From: Companilactobacillus futsaii JCM 17355
Lineage (GTDB): Bacteria; Bacillota; Bacilli; Lactobacillales; Lactobacillaceae
Direction of reading: 5' to 3'
Assembly (NCBI RefSeq): GCF_001435505.1
Contig: NZ_AZDO01000108.1
Location: forward strand, 18,740-82,739
Length of the DNA stretch: 64,000 bases
Both the position numbers and the translations under genes were made by a program. This document shows, in pieces, positions 58,444 to 64,000 of this stretch. A model generated the notes under the pieces. That model ran no database searches. It was not told the DNA's origin and saw nothing but the letters and a program-made list of their open reading frames with translations. Each line of letters starts with the position of its first letter. Positions within the stretch are counted from its first letter, which is position 1.

Positions 58444-58475
58444 AAAAAGCTGACCAAAAACGGTCGGCTTTTTTA
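58442..58475. terminator. Bidirectional terminator after the fumarate reductase gene
   Basis: AAAAAAGCTGACC pairs with GGTCGGCTTTTTT. It serves the convergent HAD gene as well. Confidence 0.88.
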
Positions 58476-59099
58476 GACTAATTTAGTAAGATCAAGTGGT
58501 GTTTCTAGGTGATAATCAACTTTTGCAAATTCAGGATTCTCTTCAGTACCCCAACTAGCTAGACCAAATTCGATGCCAGCATTTTTGGTACATTGGAAGT
58601 CATAAATTGAATCACCAACATACATAGTCTCTTGAGGTGATAAGTTTAAGATTTCCATAGCTTTTAAGATAGGATCGGGATTTGGCTTGTGTAATTTAGT
58701 CTTGGAAGCGGTAATGAAGATGTCGAAGTATTTATCAATATCAAAATTATCTTTAACGACTTGCATTTCAGCATCAGTTCTTGAAGTAACGATGCCAAGT
58801 TTGATGTTTCGTTGACGTAATTGTTCTAAGGCTTGTTCGATACTGTCAAAAACTGTGGCATAGTGGAACATAGCATGGTCATTTTCATTCCAGTCGGCTA
58901 ATAACTTCTGGCTCTCGGTTTCTGAATGCACGTATTTTTCGACCGCTTTAGTACCAGGTATTCCCAAGACATAGAAGAGTTCTTCAGCTGTAGGCGTAAT
59001 GCCATAAGTGTCAGATAGCGTCTTTTGAAAAGATTTGATAATCGTTTTTTCAGTATCAATCAAAGTTCCGTCAACATCGAATAGAATTGTACTTTTCAT
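58473..59099 (-). CDS. HAD-IA family phosphatase
   Basis: 208 residues. Motif I FDVDGTLIDT, motif II VTSRTD, lysine in KLHKPNPDPI and motif IV YVGDSIYDFQ are intact, with a helical C1 cap. Phosphoglycolate- and sugar-phosphate phosphatases and phosphoglucomutases share this design. It is transcribed with the DeoR gene 12 bases upstream and is probably part of the sugar locus. Confidence 0.86.
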   Translation of the reverse strand: MKSTILFDVDGTLIDTEKTIIKSFQKTLSDTYGITPTAEELFYVLGIPGTKAVEKYVHSETESQKLLADWNENDHAMFHYATVFDSIEQALEQLRQRNIKLGIVTSRTDAEMQVVKDNFDIDKYFDIFITASKTKLHKPNPDPILKAMEILNLSPQETMYVGDSIYDFQCTKNAGIEFGLASWGTEENPEFAKVDYHLETPLDLTKLV

Positions 59100-59111
59100 A
59101 ATAGAATCCTC

Positions 59112-59864
59112 CTAAATGTAAATCATCTGTGTTTTAGATTTAATTAGTTTGTTCTCAAGCTTTTGGGGCAATTCACCATTCGTAATAATATAATCAATTT
59201 GGTTTAGTTTGAGAGCTTTGAAATTGTGTTGAACATTCACTTTGCTATGATCCAGCAAAAGAACGACTTTTTTTGATCGTTTACGAATTTTCGCCTTATA
59301 ATCAAGATCGTCTTCATAGGCATAATAAACCCCTTGTTCGTCGATTCCGACACAGCTGAGAAAAGCATAGTCGAATAAATAATTTTCCATATCAAGACAA
59401 GGTTTAGTTCCGATAATGCAACGCTTTTCGGGGTCTAAATTGCCGCCTAAGATTCGTGATTTGCAGGGAGCAAAGCGAATTAATTGATCAGCAATATCCA
59501 AGGAATTAGTTACGGAAAATAAATCTTTTTTAGTAATATATCTCGACAAAAAACTAACTGTTGTAGAAACATCTAAATAAATTTGATTAGCTTGATTGGC
59601 AAAGACAGCGGCTTTTTTAGCTAATTTTTGTTTGTCAGTAACGTGTTGATCATTCCGTTTTAAGTAGTTATCGAGTTTTTTAAAAGTGTTGGGTAAACTA
59701 ATACCGCCATAACTTCGTTCAACTAAATCATTATCAGTTAATTTGACGATATCACGACGAGCAGTGTCCCTAGATGTATTGGTTAAATCGATGATTTCTT
59801 TGAGAGACAGGGAGTGTTTTTCTTGCAGAGTTTGCATAATTAGTTCTAATCGTTCTTTTTGCAT
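59112..59864 (-). CDS. DeoR/GlpR-family transcriptional regulator
   Basis: 250 residues. The N-terminal winged helix is SLKEIIDLTNTSRDTARRDI. The C-terminal DeoR sensor domain (TVSFLSRYI, LGGNLDPEKRCIIG, SCVGIDEQGV) binds sugar phosphates in relatives. ATG follows AGGGTGG. It presumably controls the PTS and esterase genes just upstream. Confidence 0.9.
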   Translation of the reverse strand: MQKERLELIMQTLQEKHSLSLKEIIDLTNTSRDTARRDIVKLTDNDLVERSYGGISLPNTFKKLDNYLKRNDQHVTDKQKLAKKAAVFANQANQIYLDVSTTVSFLSRYITKKDLFSVTNSLDIADQLIRFAPCKSRILGGNLDPEKRCIIGTKPCLDMENYLFDYAFLSCVGIDEQGVYYAYEDDLDYKAKIRKRSKKVVLLLDHSKVNVQHNFKALKLNQIDYIITNGELPQKLENKLIKSKTQMIYI

Positions 59865-59877
59865 ATGTTTACCACCC

Positions 59878-59919
59878 TAAAAAAATAAGTTACTATAAGT
59901 GTATAACTTATAGTAACTT
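59878..59919 (-). terminator. 14-bp inverted repeat before the DeoR gene
   Basis: Arms 59887-59900 and 59906-59919 (AAGTTACTATAAGT and its exact complement) flank GTATA. On the minus strand a run of seven T follows, so it can end the PTS transcript. Its perfect symmetry next to deoR also makes it an operator candidate. Confidence 0.6.
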
Positions 59920-59940
59920 ATCTTAACTTAAAATACAATG

Positions 59941-61362
59941 CTAAGCTTCTTGATCACTTGATTGCATTTTGTCGTTGTAACCAAAGAGGTAAGTGAGAAT
60001 AAATGCTGCACCAAAAGCAATCAAATGAGAGACGATGTAGGCAGTGAAGTTAGAATCAATTCCACCTTTAGGATTGATGAATGAAGGGAAACCAATCAAA
60101 CTTCCAGTAAATCCATAAATTACTAAGTTCATTCCACCGGCCACAGCACCACCGATGGCGTTGCCGATCATTGTCATGTAGAAGACTTTTTTGTATTTTA
60201 GAAGGATTCCATAAAGCGATGGTTCAGAGATTCCACAAAGAGCAGAAACACCCGCTGAATATCCGAGAGCTTCAAATTTCTTTTTCTTAGTCTTGATAGC
60301 TACGGCAAAGACAGCACCAGCGATCCCCATAGCAGTGATTGAAGTCAGAGCACAGATAACACTTTGCCCGTTGACAGCTAAGTCATTAATAACGATAGGA
60401 ATCAATGGCCAATGTAGTCCAAAGACGACCAGAATTGGATAGAATGCTCCGTAAATTGCTCCACCGATAATACCGTTGAAAGCTAACAATCCTGAAATAC
60501 CATCAGCTAGACCTTTACTCAAAACAGTAATGATTGGGGCAACTGCTAATAGTAAAACAAAAGATAGAATAATAATTTCAATAATAGGAACGAAGATACC
60601 TTGAATCATCTCAGGAATAACTTTTTTAAGGTATTTTTCAACATATTTACCTAACCAAGCTGCTACGATAATAGGGAAGACGGATCCAGAATAATTCATG
60701 ATTTTAACAGCGAAGTCACCGAATAATCCAATTTCAGGAATTTTATTACTAGCAATACCAATAATGTTGGGGTGAATTAGAAAGGCACCGATAACAGCCA
60801 TAGCGATAGGGTCAGAACCGAGTTTTTTGGCAGCGGTAAAACCTAAGATAACCGGCAAGAAGTAAAAAATCGTATCGGCCATTGTATTGATCAATAAGTA
60901 GATTCCGGCTTTGTCACTTAAAACTCCAGCACTGACTAAACCGGCTAAGATACCTTTGGTGATACCAGAACCAGCTAAAACACCGATAATTGGCATCATT
61001 GAAGCAGTTAAGACACCAATAAATTCGTCATAACCATGTTTTAATTTGGCGCCAAATCCTGGTTCTTCAACGTTTTCTACAACAGTTTTTTCAGGAGTTG
61101 AATCTTCAGTATTGAGCCTTGGTAATACGTCTAAAATGGCGTTAAAAACATCAGTTACTTTGTTACCAATAACAACTTGATACTGGCCTTGAGCTTTCAT
61201 AACTTTAATAGTGACATCCATATCTTCTAAGGCTTTAGTATCAGCTTTTGACTCATCTTTTAAAGTGAAGCGAAGTCTAGTCATGCAGTGAATTAAAGTG
61301 TTGATATTTTCATCGCCGCCGACATGTTTGATAATTTGTTTTGCATCAGCTGTATAGTCCAT
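59941..61362 (-). CDS. PTS transporter subunit EIIBC (glucose/beta-glucoside superfamily)
   Basis: 473 residues. The IIB domain carries the phosphorylated cysteine in LIHCMTRLRF (Cys26). The IIC domain begins after about 110 and has roughly ten hydrophobic segments with the GISEPSLYG signature near 375. There is no IIA domain, so a general IIA must supply the phosphoryl group. The substrate may be a beta-glucoside, sucrose or trehalose; no phospho-glycosidase is next to it. It follows the esterase gene. Confidence 0.88.
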   Translation of the reverse strand: MDYTADAKQIIKHVGGDENINTLIHCMTRLRFTLKDESKADTKALEDMDVTIKVMKAQGQYQVVIGNKVTDVFNAILDVLPRLNTEDSTPEKTVVENVEEPGFGAKLKHGYDEFIGVLTASMMPIIGVLAGSGITKGILAGLVSAGVLSDKAGIYLLINTMADTIFYFLPVILGFTAAKKLGSDPIAMAVIGAFLIHPNIIGIASNKIPEIGLFGDFAVKIMNYSGSVFPIIVAAWLGKYVEKYLKKVIPEMIQGIFVPIIEIIILSFVLLLAVAPIITVLSKGLADGISGLLAFNGIIGGAIYGAFYPILVVFGLHWPLIPIVINDLAVNGQSVICALTSITAMGIAGAVFAVAIKTKKKKFEALGYSAGVSALCGISEPSLYGILLKYKKVFYMTMIGNAIGGAVAGGMNLVIYGFTGSLIGFPSFINPKGGIDSNFTAYIVSHLIAFGAAFILTYLFGYNDKMQSSDQEA

Positions 61363-61374
61363 AATTTTTCTCCT

Positions 61375-62172
61375 TTAACATAGTCTTTCTTCGGGCAAAT
61401 AATCGATTGGCAACCAACTTAAAATATCTTCTAAAAATTTGTCCCAATAATACCAGTCGTGTTTACCATTAGTGAAGTTAGCATCAACTTGAATGCCAAT
61501 TTGTGACAACTCGTCAATGAATTTTTGATTATCATGATAAAGAAAATCTTGTTTTCCACACCAATCAAATAATTTAGGAACCTCTTCAGTACAAGCAAGT
61601 TTTTGTTTGGCTAAATGGATCAAATCATCTTGAGAACCATCGAAATCATCTTGATTGAAAACGCCGTTCCAATAATTTTGAGGACGAAAACTCTCTAGGA
61701 TCTCATTGTGACCGCTGGGATAAAAGGCTCCAGATAAAGCAGCAGCATAACTGAATTGGTTAGTGGAAAGGGCTATTTTGTAGGCTCCATATCCACCCAT
61801 TGAAGCTCCCATAATGAAATTTTTTTCTCGTTTGCTGGAGATTTGTGGGAAAAATTCATGTATAACTTTCGGCAATTCTTCAGCAATGTCAGTGTAGTAG
61901 TCCAAGCCGTAATTAGTATTGGCATACCAACTTAAATCGGCGTTGGGCATAACGACAGCAACGGCGGTATTTTTTAGCAGTCGTTCGAGACGAGTTTTAC
62001 GTAACCAAGAAGTGTTGTCGTCACTCATACCATGGAGTAAATAAATTACAGGTAAATCATTTAAAAGATTTTTGTCCCAAGTAGTGTCGTTGGTCGTTTG
62101 GGGTAATAAGACATCCATTTGGCAATCTTTGAGTAGGGCATTGGAAAAATAATTGATTTTTAAATGTGCCAT
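61375..62172 (-). CDS. Esterase (FrmB/EstA-like alpha/beta hydrolase)
   Basis: 265 residues of the esterase D family, as in the lactococcal tributyrin esterase. The oxyanion HGMSDDNTSW and the nucleophile elbow GASMGGYG are clear; GKHDWYYWDKF near the end gives the likely His. No signal peptide. It is the first gene of a unit with the PTS gene (12-base gap). Removal of acyl groups from an imported sugar would fit the context but is not proven. Confidence 0.86.
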   Translation of the reverse strand: MAHLKINYFSNALLKDCQMDVLLPQTTNDTTWDKNLLNDLPVIYLLHGMSDDNTSWLRKTRLERLLKNTAVAVVMPNADLSWYANTNYGLDYYTDIAEELPKVIHEFFPQISSKREKNFIMGASMGGYGAYKIALSTNQFSYAAALSGAFYPSGHNEILESFRPQNYWNGVFNQDDFDGSQDDLIHLAKQKLACTEEVPKLFDWCGKQDFLYHDNQKFIDELSQIGIQVDANFTNGKHDWYYWDKFLEDILSWLPIDYLPEERLC

Positions 62173-62226
62173 TTTTTGCTCCTTTGCTTTTTTGCTATTT
62201 AAATGAATCTCATTGACAAGACTTAT

Positions 62227-62240
62227 TGTATACGCTTACA
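62227..62240. promoter_or_regulatory. cre site between esterase and AraC genes
   Basis: TGTATACGCTTACA matches the CcpA box closely. It lies 55 bases from the esterase start and 63 bases before the AraC-type start, so CcpA could repress both directions. Confidence 0.7.
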
Positions 62241-62302
62241 ATTTAACTAATCAGTTTATATTTGTTTAAATAACTACCATTTTTTGTCTAGGAGTGAAAA
62301 AT

Positions 62303-63151
62303 ATGGCTACACCAATGGAGATACTGGAATTTGATTATGTGAATCCCGTTAAATGTATTTATCATCGGCCAATTGGAAAAAAATACGTCGTCCCACATTG
62401 GCATGAGGCAATCGAAATCACCTATGTTGTTAAAGGAAATCCAGGAACTATGTTCATTGAGGATCAGACGTATCAACTGGAACAAGGGGATGTCTATGTT
62501 ATTAATTCTCGTTTGATTCATGGATTCGACACTCAGATTACTAAAAATCAAAAAATAATTACTTTGCTGATCAATTATGATTGGCTACGTCATTGTTTGC
62601 CTAAGACGGTTCGCAACAAGAGCTTTGATTTAATTAAGCAACCAAAAAAAGACAGCCAAATGGCTGCCTTCAGGGAGTTAGTAGGTTTAATAAATAATAT
62701 TAAGGATTATCAATGTCTTGATATTAGTGAGGATAATCATTTGCATCAATTGTCAATGTCGGTAGAACTGATCAGTATATTAGTAAAAAATTTTACCGTC
62801 GATCAAAAGCTGCAACATCAAATACCACCAATAATTGCTCAAGTGATTGAAGACTTTCACCAACAATATCAAAACGAAATTCAATTGTCAGATATGGCTA
62901 AAAATTATAATTATAGTTATGCTTATTTTTCAAAATTATTTAAACGTTATTTAGGTATCTCACCTAAAAAATATTTGACCTTATTGCGAGTTCAAAAAGC
63001 GGCAGAAATGATTGAAACTAGTGATGATAAGTTGGGCGAGGTAGCTTTACAAACTGGTTTTCCGGATGAAAAGAGCTTTTATGCTGCTTTCAAGGCTAGG
63101 TATCACCAAACTCCTTTGGAGTACCGTAAGAAATTGCAAAGTATCACCTAA
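62303..63151 (+). CDS. AraC-family transcriptional regulator
   Basis: 282 residues. N-terminal cupin with a paired histidine motif (VPHWHEAIEITYVVKG), then two helix-turn-helix units: IQLSDMAKNYNYSYAYFSKLFK and the closing GFPDEKSFYAAFKARYHQTPLEY. ATG 62303 follows AGGAG; the in-frame GTG at 62294 overlaps that site. It is divergent from the esterase-PTS genes and probably activates them with its sugar. Confidence 0.9.
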   Translation: MATPMEILEFDYVNPVKCIYHRPIGKKYVVPHWHEAIEITYVVKGNPGTMFIEDQTYQLEQGDVYVINSRLIHGFDTQITKNQKIITLLINYDWLRHCLPKTVRNKSFDLIKQPKKDSQMAAFRELVGLINNIKDYQCLDISEDNHLHQLSMSVELISILVKNFTVDQKLQHQIPPIIAQVIEDFHQQYQNEIQLSDMAKNYNYSYAYFSKLFKRYLGISPKKYLTLLRVQKAAEMIETSDDKLGEVALQTGFPDEKSFYAAFKARYHQTPLEYRKKLQSIT

Positions 63152-64000
63152 ATTAAAACGCCACTGGCACCTTTAGTATCAACAGATAATAAATGAGTTT
63201 TCCAATTTGGGAAACTCTTTTTTGTTTCGTCGATAATTTTTTGAGCATCGTTGAGGTTAGAAGCAATTGCCATTAAGGTCGAACCACTACCACTGATGTA
63301 AAGAACGCCACCATCCTTTTCACAGATGGACTTAACAGCTGAATAGTCGGGAATCAATTTGCTACGGAAGGGTTCGTGCATCTTATCGATAATCGCTTGA
63401 CGAATCAGTTGTAAATCGCCAGTTTCTAAAGCTTTAGAGAGGGCTACGGCATGTCCAACTTGGTAACTGACTGTTTGATAGTCCATCGATTTGGGAAGAA
63501 CTTGGCGAGCTTTTTTGGTACTAAGTTGGTAATCGGGAACTAAAGCTACAAAGAATAAATCTGAGGAAACTTTAAAAGCTACATTTTGGATATTTTCTAG
63601 GCTGTCAGTAAAGGAAACATTTAGATTTCCTAAGATAGCGGGAGCAACATTGTCGGGATGACCTTCCATTTCAGTTGCCAAAGTTAAGATTTCTTTTTTG
63701 TTCAGTGGAGAGTCAAACCATAAGTTGGCCCCCATCAAGCCACCAACGATGCAAACAGCTGAACTGCCCAATCCACGAGAAACAGGAACGTGATTGTCGA
63801 TAGTGATTTTTACGTTGGGGACTGGTTGATTGAGAAAATGGCAACCGCGAACGAAAGCTTGATAAGTCAAATTTTGTTCATTTTGAAATTGTTCATCGCA
63901 ACCATTTATGATCAATTTTTGGGAGCTTTGTTCAAAATCAATCGTCGAATAGAGTGAAACTGCCAAACCCATGCAATCGAAGCCGACACCTAGATTGGCA
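63148..64000 (-). CDS. thrB: Homoserine kinase, 5' end outside the window
   Basis: 284 codons visible; the gene runs off the right edge. The visible N-terminal end reads ANLGVGFDCMGLAVSLYS, the family start motif, so only a few residues are missing. The GHMP ATP loop VPVSRGLGSSAV and the late GSGSTLMAIAS are intact. Makes O-phosphohomoserine for threonine synthesis. The stop overlaps the AraC-type stop by three bases, tail to tail; no terminator is seen between them. Confidence 0.9.
   Translation of the reverse strand, partial: ANLGVGFDCMGLAVSLYSTIDFEQSSQKLIINGCDEQFQNEQNLTYQAFVRGCHFLNQPVPNVKITIDNHVPVSRGLGSSAVCIVGGLMGANLWFDSPLNKKEILTLATEMEGHPDNVAPAILGNLNVSFTDSLENIQNVAFKVSSDLFFVALVPDYQLSTKKARQVLPKSMDYQTVSYQVGHAVALSKALETGDLQLIRQAIIDKMHEPFRSKLIPDYSAVKSICEKDGGVLYISGSGSTLMAIASNLNDAQKIIDETKKSFPNWKTHLLSVDTKGASGVLI

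Noticed and set aside
1-64000. CRISPR arrays, insertion sequences, prophage or toxin-antitoxin genes
   Set aside because: I looked for regular direct repeats, transposases, integrases and paired small genes and saw none; the window is core chromosome with metabolic islands.

Overview
The window is chromosomal DNA of a low-GC Gram-positive bacterium, almost certainly a member of the Lactobacillaceae. The evidence is the AT-rich sequence, strong AGGAGG-type ribosome binding sites, frequent TTG starts, the clpC-rpoB-rpoC-rpsL order, RNA leader elements resembling ones known only from lactic acid bacteria, a WxL-domain surface protein, and an ECF transporter core fused to the ribosomal protein cluster. 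A Companilactobacillus-like organism would fit, but the sequence alone does not prove the genus.

Region 1 (1-34990) is core information processing, nearly all on the + strand. It starts with tRNA-Gly(GCC) and clpC, followed by rpoB-rpoC behind a leader with a terminator. A small hydrolase gene and a convergent prepilin peptidase gene (comC) come next, then rpsL-rpsG-fusA and a convergent CPBP membrane protease gene. The S10/spc/alpha supercluster runs from rpsJ to rplQ and contains secY, adk, infA and rpoA. It is followed by ecfA1-ecfA2-ecfT-truA and rplM-rpsI. Structured RNA leaders or trailers lie before rpoB, rpsL, rpsJ and rplM and after rplQ.

Region 2 (35000-39000) holds small accessory genes: a small membrane protein, a GNAT acetyltransferase, a hypothetical protein, a YdcF-type membrane protein, a Cof-type HAD phosphatase and a macrodomain protein. 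Region 3 (38980-43783) is a tryptophan T-box followed by trpDCFBA. trpE and trpG are missing, and an 11-codon ORF with its own ribosome binding site sits where they would be expected. Region 4 (43801-50132) is pxpB-pxpC-accB-accC-pxpA plus an NRAMP-fold transporter, facing a biotin ligase gene. It encodes all the parts of a split urea-carboxylase-like biotin enzyme together with 5-oxoprolinase.

Region 5 (50170-53950) contains a secreted L-type-lectin/WxL protein whose signal peptide is reached only from a non-canonical start codon. It also contains a MarR regulator with a Met/His-rich tail and two perfect palindromic operators. Divergent from that regulator are a zinc-independent S14 paralogue and a 37-codon basic ORF. 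Region 6 (53963-58475) is a CcpA-box-controlled YfcC-family carrier followed by fumC and a soluble fumarate reductase, a malate/fumarate-to-succinate branch. Region 7 (58473-63151) is a carbohydrate locus: esterase, PTS EIIBC, DeoR regulator and HAD phosphatase on the minus strand, with a divergent AraC-type regulator and a cre site between them. The window ends inside thrB (homoserine kinase).
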